Positions 18,651 through 27,682 of a DNA stretch of 64,000 bases are shown here, one piece after another. The position numbers were made by a program, and so were the translations under genes. Source of the stretch: Caryophanales bacterium UBA5026 (GTDB lineage: Bacteria > Bacillota_I > Bacilli_A > RF39 > UBA660). The DNA lies in assembly GCA_002416285.1 (NCBI GenBank), contig DICM01000030.1:928-64927 (forward strand), in the 5' to 3' direction. The notes under the pieces were generated by a model that ran no database searches, had not been told where the DNA came from, and saw nothing but the letters and a program-made list of their open reading frames with translations. Every line of letters begins with the position of its first letter. Position 1 is the first letter of the stretch.

Positions 18651-19196
18651 TCACTTATTTTTCAAAAATGTATAAAGAAATGGATACTTGTTTTCTTGAT
18701 ATGTATAATAACAAGAAACTTGCTTCTTGAGGTACTCGATCACTGAAGACTCATTTTTTTTGAATTTTTCTTTTGAAACAATATAGTAGGTGTTTAAGTT
18801 TAAATATAGATAAAGGGCATTAGGACTCTCTATAATGCAATTAACTTTTTTATAGGGAATTTGTTCTTTTCCATCTTCATTTTCAATTTCTATAACATCC
18901 TCTAAAAAAGAATAAGTGTTTTTTATTTTTAGAATTTGTGGATCATTTCTTAATAATTGTTTTAATTGCATCTTCGGTAATAAATTACTCTTCATTTCAA
19001 TAATTACTAAAACGGATACAAAAACAGCTATAGAACGAAATAGAATATCATGAAAAAAGAAAATCGCTAAATATAAAAATAATGCACTTAATAGATAAAA
19101 GAAAACATTCCATTTATGTAGTTCAAAGCGATAATGAATCTGCACAAATTCTGTAAGGTTCTCTTTCTGATAATTTGTATGATTCTCTATTTTCAT
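18651..19196 (-). CDS. Small membrane protein, YcxB-like
   Basis: A 181-residue protein with a hydrophobic hairpin at about residues 30-75 (FYLLSALFLYLAIFFF and an adjacent segment) and a C-terminal soluble domain in which VIEIENEDGKEQIPYKKV followed by YLYLNLNTYYIVSKEKF resembles the YcxB-like family. Function unknown. The start is placed at ATG 19196 because AGGAGGT is six bases upstream; a GTG-type extension would run into the end of mutL. Confidence 0.55.
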   Translation of the reverse strand: MKIENHTNYQKENLTEFVQIHYRFELHKWNVFFYLLSALFLYLAIFFFHDILFRSIAVFVSVLVIIEMKSNLLPKMQLKQLLRNDPQILKIKNTYSFLEDVIEIENEDGKEQIPYKKVNCIIESPNALYLYLNLNTYYIVSKEKFKKNESSVIEYLKKQVSCYYTYQENKYPFLYTFLKNK

Positions 19197-19206
19197 ATTT
19201 ACCTCC

Positions 19207-20985
19207 TTAAAAACCACTTCTTTTAAATAGTTTTTCTAAATCATAATTTGAGTAAAATATAATTGTTGGTCTTCCATGAGGACAATTAAACGGATTATCA
19301 CATTTACGTAGATCGGCTATCAATTGTTCCATTTCTAACATCGTAATATTTTCATTTGCTTTAATTGCATGTTTACAGGCCATCATGGTTGCTACCTTTT
19401 CATTAAATTTTTCGATACTAAAGTTTTTCTCACAGAGTAAGATTGTTTCTAATATTTTTTTGGTTGATTCCAATTCTTCTCCCTTTGGAATCCATGTCGG
19501 ATGGGTCTTAACGATCACGGAATTGACACCAAATTCCGAAATATCAAAACCAAGTCCTCGAATAAATTCAAAATATTCCTTCAATATGACAAATTCATTG
19601 TTAGAAAACTCAATTGTCATTGGGAATAAAAGAGCGATTGAACCTCCTGTAGGATGTCCCATTTGATATTTGAATAATTCATAGTTTACTCGTTCTTTAG
19701 CCGCATGTTGATCAATTAAATACATTCCAAGTTCATTTTGGCAAATAATATAAGTTCCATGAACTAAACCGACCGGATAGAGTTCTGGAAGACGATCTTT
19801 TGCTTTTTCTTCCTGAACAGTTTCTCTTTTTATAAATAATGGTGATTCTACTTCCTTTTGAATAGTATCCTCTATTCTTATATATGGTTCCTCTTCTGCA
19901 ACACGATTTAATTCCATGTTCTCTTGATAGAACTTATTTTTCGTCTCATCTTGAATTTCTTCTTCTATATCTTGCTCTGGCTCTTCGATTTCAGGTATTA
20001 AAGTTAATCGTTTAAGTTCCTGTTTAATCATATGCGAAACTAAAATTAGTAGTTCTTCTAGTTTTGAAAACTTAATATCCATTTTAGTTGGATGAATATT
20101 GACGTCTATTAGACTTGGATCTACATCAATATTAAGTACGACAACTGGATAACGATTATCTGGTTTATAAGAGTGATAACTGTCATTGATTGTTCTAGTT
20201 AAATCGATATTTTTTACAACTCGTCCATTGACTAAAGTAATCATATGATTTCGACTGGAACGGTGTGTTTCTGGTAAGGATATATACCCTGTAACAGTAT
20301 AATCATTATCTTCTGCAGATACTGGGACCATTTTTTTAACTAGGTCAATTCCATAGATTGCTTTAATTGTTTTTAGAACATTTCCACTTCCATCAGTATT
20401 TAATAATGTCGCTCCATTATTTGTTAAAATAAACTTGATATCTGGATGGGAAAGGGCTATTTTGTTCACGTAATCCGTTACACTAGCAAGTTCTGTATAA
20501 AGACTTTTCATATGTTTCAATCTAGCTGGTGTATTGTAAAACAAATTAGAGACAGTCATAATTGTCCCAACTCTAGCATCACTTGGTTCTATAGTTTCAA
20601 TCTTACCACCATTAATATGAACGACAGTTCCGACATTCCCATCTGAGGTTTTAAGTTCCACTTCAGAAACAGAGGCAATACTAGATAAAGCTTCTCCACG
20701 GAATCCAAGAGTCGCAATATGAAAAAGATCATCCTCTGTTTTTAATTTGCTAGTAGCATGACGTCCAAAAGCTAAAACAGCATCTTCTTTATCCATTCCA
20801 ACACCATTGTCAGTAACTCGCATCATTTTTGTTCCAGCTTCGATCAAATCAATTTTTATTTCAGTCGCACCCGCATCGATACTATTTTCGACAAGTTCTT
20901 TAATTACACTAGCGCATCTTTCTACTACTTCTCCAGCAGCTATTTTATTCGCTAAGATTTCATCCATTATTTTGATTCTTGACAT
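19207..20985 (-). CDS. mutL: DNA mismatch repair protein MutL
   Basis: A 592-residue MutL. The N-terminal GHKL ATPase has IAAGEVVE, the Mg-binding ENSIDAGAT, DNGVGM and TLGFRGEAL. The C-terminal endonuclease site DQHAAKERVNYE matches the DQHA(X)2E(X)4E motif, and the zinc-site motifs ACKHAIKAN and CPHGRP are present, so this is a nicking-type MutL as in most Gram-positives. ATG 20985 follows GGAAGTGG. mutS, usually next to mutL and miaB, is not in this window. Confidence 0.97.
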   Translation of the reverse strand: MSRIKIMDEILANKIAAGEVVERCASVIKELVENSIDAGATEIKIDLIEAGTKMMRVTDNGVGMDKEDAVLAFGRHATSKLKTEDDLFHIATLGFRGEALSSIASVSEVELKTSDGNVGTVVHINGGKIETIEPSDARVGTIMTVSNLFYNTPARLKHMKSLYTELASVTDYVNKIALSHPDIKFILTNNGATLLNTDGSGNVLKTIKAIYGIDLVKKMVPVSAEDNDYTVTGYISLPETHRSSRNHMITLVNGRVVKNIDLTRTINDSYHSYKPDNRYPVVVLNIDVDPSLIDVNIHPTKMDIKFSKLEELLILVSHMIKQELKRLTLIPEIEEPEQDIEEEIQDETKNKFYQENMELNRVAEEEPYIRIEDTIQKEVESPLFIKRETVQEEKAKDRLPELYPVGLVHGTYIICQNELGMYLIDQHAAKERVNYELFKYQMGHPTGGSIALLFPMTIEFSNNEFVILKEYFEFIRGLGFDISEFGVNSVIVKTHPTWIPKGEELESTKKILETILLCEKNFSIEKFNEKVATMMACKHAIKANENITMLEMEQLIADLRKCDNPFNCPHGRPTIIFYSNYDLEKLFKRSGF

Positions 20986-21048
20986 CTTACCACTTCCTTG
21001 TATCATTATATCAATTTTTAGAACTCATTACAATCAAGTCAAAAAAAA

Positions 21049-21066
21049 GATCAAAATATTTGATCT
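21049..21066 (-). terminator. Terminator after the gene at 21065
   Basis: AGATCAA and TTGATCT form a seven-base stem followed on the minus strand by eight T residues. Confidence 0.75.
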
Positions 21067-21754
21067 AAAATTCTGGTATTTTATATGTTGTATCGACAGA
21101 AACCGTAAATAATTTTTCTTTACAATCTCCAAAACATACTTTTAATTCCTTTTCGTTTTCATTATTAGTTTGAAGAGTTATAATTTCTGAACTTTCAGAC
21201 CAACCTTCATAAAAATCACTAGAAATAAAGGTTATTAAGTTCATTAATTCAATTTTTTCTTCATCTGTAAGAGTATAGATTTTGTTGGATTCATTATTCA
21301 TTTTTGCAATATATCCTGTTAAAGTTCCTAATAATTTAGTTGTATCTTGAGATTTTAATATGACATCATCCTCTATGTCATAAGAAGATGGATACCAACT
21401 ATCATCATTTAAAAGAAACTTTTGTTCCATTTTTTTATCTTTATAATTAAAATAATAAATCATGACATCTAAATGTTTCTTTAATGCTTCTCCTCTTTCA
21501 TAAATGACATACGCTTTATGAAGTTCTTCACTATCCTGCGAGGCGAAAAGTTCTGTTCTCATCGTTTTACTTCCGTTTTTTCCAGAGACTATCATCTGAT
21601 ATTTTGTACTATTGCTCCATTTCAATGATGTACCAGTACTTTTACTTGAACCTGTTTTTAATTTTGGCAGAGTCCAAACAGTAAACACAACCCCTACTAC
21701 AACTACAAATATCACAAATGTAATAATATATAATGTCTTGCTATCTGATTTCAT
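21065..21754 (-). CDS. Membrane-anchored extracytoplasmic protein, unknown function
   Basis: A 229-residue protein with one N-terminal transmembrane helix (about residues 7-27, ending FTVWTLPKL) and a hydrophilic ectodomain. A single cysteine pair, CFGDC, lies near the C-terminus. The anchor is similar to that of the 245-residue protein at 395-1132, suggesting a small family of membrane-tethered proteins. No recognised domain. It stands as its own transcript between mutL and the HAD-like gene, with a strong terminator. Confidence 0.55.
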   Translation of the reverse strand: MKSDSKTLYIITFVIFVVVVGVVFTVWTLPKLKTGSSKSTGTSLKWSNSTKYQMIVSGKNGSKTMRTELFASQDSEELHKAYVIYERGEALKKHLDVMIYYFNYKDKKMEQKFLLNDDSWYPSSYDIEDDVILKSQDTTKLLGTLTGYIAKMNNESNKIYTLTDEEKIELMNLITFISSDFYEGWSESSEIITLQTNNENEKELKVCFGDCKEKLFTVSVDTTYKIPEF

Positions 21755-21822
21755 ATATCCTCCTTATTTATTCTTTTTTATTCTAGTTTAGTATATCACA
21801 AAATCATGTAGCTTTCTATAGG

Positions 21823-22848
21823 TTATCGTAATTTGTTGACAGATTCCGTTTTTTCTATCTCTAACACGGATTGTAATTCCCGTAAATCGGAAATTGTCTG
21901 AAAAGGAATAATATCTGCCATATCAAGATAGGTTGGCCGATAAGTTATTGTCTTTATACCATAAAATTGAAATAACGCTAAATACTGTGGATCATTAGTA
22001 AATGCGAAACATTTTTGTTTTTGCTGATAATTAAATTGTTCTAATGGAAGTTCTGATTCTAGTACATTAGAAGGTAATTCGATTGGAAACTGATTTGTTT
22101 TAAAATAATGAATGTTGTAATCATTTTGAAAAGATTTAAAACTTTCTTCAATCTTTTCAAAACAAAAATTAGGATCCTGTTCAAAGTATCGATCAAATAT
22201 ATCAATATCTACAAATAAATTCTTGTTTCCATATTTTTGTTTTTTCTTCAATAAGGTCAAATTAGAAAAATCAGGTATTTGATGGGTTGGTAGTAAAAAA
22301 GAAGTAGATTTTTTCTTATCCTTTGAAAAAGAAAAGTGTACTGGATACTTCTGCATTTGATATTTTACTAACTGCTCCCTCTCATCAGCTGTTTCTTTAT
22401 GCCAATTTTCTATTAGACAAGTATCAATATTAACCTTTTTCATCGCTTGAATATGTAACATATCAGAAGATATAAACAAGATATTTTCAAAATGATTTGA
22501 ATACTGTTTTATCATTATCTCCTGAAGTTCAAGAATTGCTAGTGAAGTATAAGGCTTTGTTTTTGAATACATTTCTTTTTCAACTAGACATTTTTTACTT
22601 GAAGTCATAAGATTATAGAAAGTTAAAAAATGACCATATTGATCTAAATGAAGCATCTGTAATCTTTGAAAAAAATCTCCATGCGAAAGCGTTCCAACAA
22701 AATAAATTTGATAATCTTTTTTTATTTTTTCTAAAGTAGAATAAAAATTTTGATAAAACTGCTCATCTATCCCCCATTCTTTTATTTGTTTTTCGATACT
22801 ATCAAAATCAATCCATAGAGCAGTATATTTGTTATACAACGATTCCAT
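21823..22848 (-). CDS. Tandem HAD-like protein with degenerate motifs
   Basis: A 341-residue protein I read as two diverged copies of a HAD-like fold. Copy one has ALWIDFDSI near residue 10, FVGTLSHGD, and FISSDMLHIQAMKKVNIDTC, which resembles the GD..D...A...G motif IV. Copy two has NLFVDIDIF near residue 207, YFKTN, and FTNDPQYLALFQFYGIKTI. The DxD of motif I survives in both, while the motif IV acidic pair is weak. Activity is doubtful. The start overlaps the end of miaB by 17 bases, so it is probably co-expressed. Function unknown. Confidence 0.5.
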   Translation of the reverse strand: MESLYNKYTALWIDFDSIEKQIKEWGIDEQFYQNFYSTLEKIKKDYQIYFVGTLSHGDFFQRLQMLHLDQYGHFLTFYNLMTSSKKCLVEKEMYSKTKPYTSLAILELQEIMIKQYSNHFENILFISSDMLHIQAMKKVNIDTCLIENWHKETADEREQLVKYQMQKYPVHFSFSKDKKKSTSFLLPTHQIPDFSNLTLLKKKQKYGNKNLFVDIDIFDRYFEQDPNFCFEKIEESFKSFQNDYNIHYFKTNQFPIELPSNVLESELPLEQFNYQQKQKCFAFTNDPQYLALFQFYGIKTITYRPTYLDMADIIPFQTISDLRELQSVLEIEKTESVNKLR

Positions 22849-24250
22849 CCATACTCCAAGTTTTTACTTCTGTAATTTTTACATTTACAATTTTACCAAT
22901 CAAAGCTTCTGGTCCTTCAACATTGACTAATTTCATAGTATCGGTATATCCCATTAGTTTTGTTGCATCTTTTTCACTAAATCCTTCAATTAAAACAGGA
23001 ACCGTTTTGTCTTGATAACTATCATTTGCTTCTTTTGCAAATTGATTGACAATCTTATTTAATCTTTGTAAACGATCGTTCTTTTCTTCCAGTGTAACGT
23101 TATCCTCCATTTTTGCGGCTGGAGTACCTACTCTTGGAGAGAAGATAAAAGTAAACGCTGAATCATAATGACATTTTTTTACAACGTCTAAAGTTTCCTC
23201 AAAGTCCTCTTCTGTTTCATTTGGGAAACCAACAATAATATCAGTGGTAATAGAAACATTCGGAATCGCTTCTTTAAGTTTACGATGTAATTCTAAATAT
23301 TGTTCTTTCGTATAACGTCTTCCCATTAATTTGAGGATGCGATTAGAACCAGATTGTAGTGGCAGATGAATGTAAGGCATAATATTAGGATTATTTTTAA
23401 TAACTTCAATCATTTGATCAGTAAAATCCCAAGGATGGCTTGTTACAAAACGTACTCTACTAATTCCAGTTTTTGCAACATCTTCTAATAAATTCTCCAT
23501 ACGGTATCCACTTTTTAAATCTTTTCCATATGCATTTACATTTTGTCCAAGAAGAGTAACTTCCTGATAACCATCTTTTACTAATTGCTCTACTTCCTTT
23601 AAAATAAATTCTGGATTTCTACTTCTTTGTTTTCCTCTCGTATATGGAACAATACAGTAAGTACAGAATTTATCACATCCATACATAATATTAATCCATG
23701 CTTTATATTTGCTATCTCGTTTAACTGGGATATTTTCAATGATGTCTCCTTCGCCACTATAGACTTCGATTTCAATTTCCTTTTTGATTAAAGCTTCATT
23801 TAAAATTTGTGGAAGACGATGAATATTATGTGTACCAAATACAACATCTAAAAATCTAAATTTTTTCAAAATTTCATTTACAACAGCTTCTTCTTGTGCC
23901 ATACATCCACAAATGCCCGTTACAATGTGTGGTTTTGATTCTTTCAAATGCTTCATTCTTCCAATCATACCAAATACCTTATTATGGGCATTTTCTCTAA
24001 TTGCACAAGTATTTAATAAGATGAAATCCGCATCTTCCATTGTTTCTGTCTCTGTATAAGACATGTCTTCGAGGATGGCTTTGATGTTTTCTCCGTCATG
24101 CTGATTCATTTGACATCCATATGTTTTTACAAAATATTTTTTATCTTTTCCAAGTTCTTTTAGATTCTCTGAAACGATATAATCATTCGTTTTTACTAAT
24201 ACTTCTTTATTTGAACGTTTCTTAGCTTCTAATAAATTTGGTGTTTGCAT
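22832..24250 (-). CDS. miaB: tRNA-2-methylthio-N6-dimethylallyladenosine synthase
   Basis: MiaB adds the 2-methylthio group to i6A37 of tRNAs that read UNN codons. The 472-residue product has the N-terminal UPF0004 domain with three cysteines for the auxiliary cluster (TYGCQMN, LNTCAIREN and GICGCMAQ), the radical SAM motif CDKFCTYC near residue 190, and a C-terminal TRAM domain (VPVLIEGFSEKD to the end). Length matches MiaB rather than the shorter MtaB/RimO. It starts within GTGATAATATG, a recurrent initiation context here. Confidence 0.95.
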   Translation of the reverse strand: MQTPNLLEAKKRSNKEVLVKTNDYIVSENLKELGKDKKYFVKTYGCQMNQHDGENIKAILEDMSYTETETMEDADFILLNTCAIRENAHNKVFGMIGRMKHLKESKPHIVTGICGCMAQEEAVVNEILKKFRFLDVVFGTHNIHRLPQILNEALIKKEIEIEVYSGEGDIIENIPVKRDSKYKAWINIMYGCDKFCTYCIVPYTRGKQRSRNPEFILKEVEQLVKDGYQEVTLLGQNVNAYGKDLKSGYRMENLLEDVAKTGISRVRFVTSHPWDFTDQMIEVIKNNPNIMPYIHLPLQSGSNRILKLMGRRYTKEQYLELHRKLKEAIPNVSITTDIIVGFPNETEEDFEETLDVVKKCHYDSAFTFIFSPRVGTPAAKMEDNVTLEEKNDRLQRLNKIVNQFAKEANDSYQDKTVPVLIEGFSEKDATKLMGYTDTMKLVNVEGPEALIGKIVNVKITEVKTWSMDGIVV

Positions 24251-24349
24251 ATTATCACTTCTTTTCTTTCATTTGTTTATCTATAAAATAATAGCATAAA
24301 AGACTCATAAAGACAAGAATTTTATCGAACGTCAAAAAAAGGAATCGAT

Positions 24350-24375
24350 AAAAAAAGTAACCAAATGATTACTTT
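24350..24375 (-). terminator. Terminator at the end of the chaperone operon
   Basis: AAAGTAA and TTACTTT form a stem overlapping the stop of the 50-residue gene; on the minus strand it is followed by a run of T. Confidence 0.75.
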
Positions 24376-24521
24376 CGTTTCATATTTTTATTTTTTACAA
24401 AATTCTTTGCCTTGTCCTTTAGAGATCCTGTATAGTTAATATCTAATCTCTGTTTATACATATTCAGTGCTGCAATTTTAAAAGCAATTGATTGTAAAGG
24501 ATTCACTTTACCATAGTTCAT
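24369..24521 (-). CDS. Small basic protein, unknown function (50 residues)
   Basis: A short frame encoding MNYGKVNPLQSIAFKIAALN and a lysine-rich C-terminus ending KNKNMKRK. A strong GGGGGA ribosome site stands six bases before ATG 24521; a second ATG six bases upstream is too close to it. The stop codon lies inside a good terminator, as for a real last gene of an operon. The N-terminal half is mildly hydrophobic and could lie on the membrane. No homologue recognised. Confidence 0.55.
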   Translation of the reverse strand: MNYGKVNPLQSIAFKIAALNMYKQRLDINYTGSLKDKAKNFVKNKNMKRK

Positions 24522-24543
24522 ACCCATTCCCCCTGATTAAAAG

Positions 24544-24747
24544 TTATTTGTTCTTTTTATTTTTTAACAAGCTAACTTTTGGTTTCTTTTCTGCTTTGGT
24601 AGTTTCTTCTTTCGGAACTAATACCGGTCTTTTTTTAGATCCTTTTTTACTTCTTTTATAAAGAGTGTACCCTGCTGCACCACTGGCTACTACTGCTCCT
24701 GTTACTGCTGCTGCAATTATTGCTTTGTTCTTTGTTTTCTTTTCCAT
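24544..24747 (-). CDS. Small membrane protein with lysine-rich tail
   Basis: A 67-residue protein with a short charged N-terminus, one hydrophobic Ala/Val/Gly helix at about residues 8-28 and a highly basic cytoplasm-like tail (KRSKKGSKKRP and KNKKNK). AAAGGAAAT precedes the ATG. Eleven bases separate it from dnaJ, so it is probably read from the heat-shock operon. Family unknown; the layout resembles YtxH-like small anchors but without clear motif support. Confidence 0.6.
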   Translation of the reverse strand: MEKKTKNKAIIAAAVTGAVVASGAAGYTLYKRSKKGSKKRPVLVPKEETTKAEKKPKVSLLKNKKNK

Positions 24748-24758
24748 ATATTTCCTTT

Positions 24759-25868
24759 CTATAAATACTTTCTAAAATTTTTAAATTCAGAACTATCATC
24801 TAAATCAGTATTCTCTAATTTTTCAAATAACTGTTTTTGTTCTTTTGAAAGTTTCTTTGGTATTACTACATTAATTATAACATACATATCGCCTTTTCTC
24901 CCACTATTTGGATTTTCGGCTCCTTTTCCTTTTAAACGATGTTTCTCACCAGTACTAGATCCTGCTGGAATTACTAATTTCACAGTTCCCTCAAGAGTTG
25001 GAATTTCTTTTTTACATCCTAGAACTGCTTCTGAAATTGTAAGTGGAAGTGTTAGATAAATATCATTTCCATCACGTTCAAAAAGATCATGTTCTTCTAC
25101 TACAAATTCAACGTATAAATCTCCATTAGGACCACCATTTAACCCAGCTTCACCTTTACCAGGAAGACGCAATCTATTTCCAGATGCGACTCCTGCAGGT
25201 ACTTTTACATTTAATTCTTTTTGCTCTTTTATTCTACCTGAGCCTTTGCATTTACTACAAGTTTTATCGTATGTTTTTCCTTTTCCCTTACATCTGGAAC
25301 AAGTTGTTCTAGTCATGAAAGAGCCAAATAATGTTCTTTGTTCTGATGTTGTTTGACCACTTCCATGGCAATCTGGACAAGTCGTTTCTCCAAATCCGCC
25401 TTTTCCATCACATTCAGGACAAGTAGTCATCAAATCTACTTTGATTGTTTTAGTACAACCATGAATTGCTTCTTCGAAAGATAAATTCATTCTTACTAAG
25501 GAATCACTTCCCTTAGAACGACTGCTTCCGCCACCGAACGAACTTCCTCCAAAACCGAATCCACCAAAACTTCCTCCAAATAAATCTCCGAAGATATCGG
25601 AAAAATCAAACCCTGAAAAGTCAAATCCAGCTCCACCATTATTTCCTTCAAAAGCAGAATGACCATACCGGTCATATTGCGCTCTTTTATCAGCATCTGA
25701 TAAAACTGCGTAAGCTTCTTGGGCTTCTTTAAATTTTTCAGCGGCATCTGCCTCTTTGTTAACATCCGGGTGGTACTGCTTTGCTAGTTTACGGAAAGCA
25801 CTTTTTATTTCCGTATCACTTGCTGTTTTAGAAACACCTAGTATTTCATAATAATCTCGTTTGCTCAT
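24759..25868 (-). CDS. dnaJ: Chaperone DnaJ
   Basis: A full-length type I DnaJ (369 residues) that stimulates DnaK ATPase and delivers unfolded substrates. The J domain has YHPDVN, the family HPD loop, near residue 33. A Gly/Phe-rich linker (about 75-115) follows, then four CxxCxGxG zinc repeats ([32 protein letters not shown]) and the C-terminal substrate domains. ATG 25868 has GAGGTGA upstream. In this genome two pepF genes separate it from dnaK. Confidence 0.97.
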   Translation of the reverse strand: MSKRDYYEILGVSKTASDTEIKSAFRKLAKQYHPDVNKEADAAEKFKEAQEAYAVLSDADKRAQYDRYGHSAFEGNNGGAGFDFSGFDFSDIFGDLFGGSFGGFGFGGSSFGGGSSRSKGSDSLVRMNLSFEEAIHGCTKTIKVDLMTTCPECDGKGGFGETTCPDCHGSGQTTSEQRTLFGSFMTRTTCSRCKGKGKTYDKTCSKCKGSGRIKEQKELNVKVPAGVASGNRLRLPGKGEAGLNGGPNGDLYVEFVVEEHDLFERDGNDIYLTLPLTISEAVLGCKKEIPTLEGTVKLVIPAGSSTGEKHRLKGKGAENPNSGRKGDMYVIINVVIPKKLSKEQKQLFEKLENTDLDDSSEFKNFRKYL

Positions 25869-25881
25869 ACTTCTCACCTCA

Positions 25882-27681
25882 CTACATTTTTTCTGTTAAT
25901 TTTTTTAATTCCTCAAAAGCTGATTGGAATTCTAGAATAGAACTCTCAATTACTTCTGGTTTCGTTAAGTCAACCCCCGCTATTTTCAAAGAGTCAAGCG
26001 GTGATAATTTACTTCCCACTTTTAAGAATTCCAAATAATCATGAACAGCATTTTCTTCTTTATTTAAAATTCTTCTCACGATATGCGTAGCTGCTGAAAT
26101 ACCAGTCGCATACTTATACACATAGAAGTAATAGAAGAAATGTGGAATCCTTTCCCATTCATATCTAATTTCATCATCGATAACAACACTAGGTCCAAAA
26201 TAATCTTGAACAAGTTCATAATACGTGTCACATAGATAATCACTAGTCAACACAGTACCATTTTCCGATGCCTGATAGAACTTTTCTTCAAATTCAGCAA
26301 ACATTGTTTGACGATAAAGTGTCGCTTTATATAAATCTAATTTTTGATTCAATAAATACATTTTTTCTAGGTCATTCTCACTATGCTCATAAAGATAATG
26401 CGATAGCAATAATTCGTTTACCGTAGAAGCGACTTCTGCTACAAATATCTTATAGTCACCAGTGATATAAGGATTATTTTTTCTTGCATAATAACTATGC
26501 ATAGAATGACCCATCTCGTGAATGAGAGTAGATACATCATCGTATTCTCCATTATAATTTAGTAATATATAAGGATATGTATCGTAGGCGCCTCCAGAGT
26601 AAGCACCACCTCTTTTTCCTTTATTTGGGAATATATCAATCCAATGATCTTTAAATGCGCGTTTTACACACGATACATATTCCTCTCCAAAGATAGATAA
26701 AACATTTAAAATTATCTCTTTTGCTTCTTGAAAAGAGTAATTTTTCTTATATTCTGGAACTAGTTCTACTCCAGTATCGTATAAATGAAATTCATCTAAT
26801 TTCAAGTATTGTTTCTTGAATGAGAAATAATCATATAATACACTTAAATTATCTCTTACTGTTTTTATTAAATTATGATAGACATCCGTTGTAATTTCTT
26901 CATCAAACAAAGATGCTTCTAAATTACTTGGATAATTTCGGATCATTCTTAAGGTATTTGATTCTTCTACCATTCCTGCGAGTGAATTGGCAAAAACATT
27001 TTTAAATTGTTTTAATGTATGATACATCTTCATAAAGGCATCTTTGCGGACATCACGGTTTTGATCGAGAATAAATTTTCTAAAATTACTATCGGTCAAT
27101 TCTATCTCTGTTCCGTCTTTATGAACAAATCCATATTTTAAATCGGAATCAAGGAGAATAGAAGATGCTTCTGATGCATAACCAGTCATTCTACCCACTT
27201 TTGCCATCAATAATTCTTCATTCTCTTTTAAATAATGCTTCTGATAACGAAATAATTCCTTAAAATAACTATCAAAATATTCTAATTTTGGTTCAACTTT
27301 ATAAAAAGATTGAATAAAATTATAATCTTTTTTTAGAATTGTCGGATTTAAATAAGATGTTGTCTCACTTAACGTAGATTCTAATTTTGACACTCGTTCC
27401 ACATAAGCTTGATAATGATTATTGGATGTATCTTCATCACTTCGTTGATGAGAATACGTTTGCAATTTATCTAACTTTCTATTTAAATCTTCTAATTTTT
27501 CTAAGCGTTCTTTTAGTTCGCCTGGTTTATTAACAAAAGTATCATTTTGTTTCGGATAATCTTTTATTTCTTCTTCAAGTAACTGGAAAGCTTTTTCAAA
27601 TTCTTCATCATTTTTAAAGATTGGAGTTAAATCCCACATATCCTCTACATTTATCTGACTTCTTAGTTTTTGTTCTTCCAT
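25882..27681 (-). CDS. pepF: Oligoendopeptidase F (copy 2)
   Basis: A cytoplasmic M3 zinc metallopeptidase of 599 residues. The active-site HExxH is in [14 protein letters not shown] near residue 380, with the downstream glutamate in the FVAEVAST segment. PepF cleaves peptides of roughly 7-17 residues. It is a clear paralogue of the gene immediately upstream (shared [31 protein letters not shown] region). ATG 27681 with GAGAGGA upstream is preferred over an earlier start that overlaps the previous gene. Confidence 0.92.
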   Translation of the reverse strand: MEEQKLRSQINVEDMWDLTPIFKNDEEFEKAFQLLEEEIKDYPKQNDTFVNKPGELKERLEKLEDLNRKLDKLQTYSHQRSDEDTSNNHYQAYVERVSKLESTLSETTSYLNPTILKKDYNFIQSFYKVEPKLEYFDSYFKELFRYQKHYLKENEELLMAKVGRMTGYASEASSILLDSDLKYGFVHKDGTEIELTDSNFRKFILDQNRDVRKDAFMKMYHTLKQFKNVFANSLAGMVEESNTLRMIRNYPSNLEASLFDEEITTDVYHNLIKTVRDNLSVLYDYFSFKKQYLKLDEFHLYDTGVELVPEYKKNYSFQEAKEIILNVLSIFGEEYVSCVKRAFKDHWIDIFPNKGKRGGAYSGGAYDTYPYILLNYNGEYDDVSTLIHEMGHSMHSYYARKNNPYITGDYKIFVAEVASTVNELLLSHYLYEHSENDLEKMYLLNQKLDLYKATLYRQTMFAEFEEKFYQASENGTVLTSDYLCDTYYELVQDYFGPSVVIDDEIRYEWERIPHFFYYFYVYKYATGISAATHIVRRILNKEENAVHDYLEFLKVGSKLSPLDSLKIAGVDLTKPEVIESSILEFQSAFEELKKLTEKM

Positions 27682-27682
27682 A

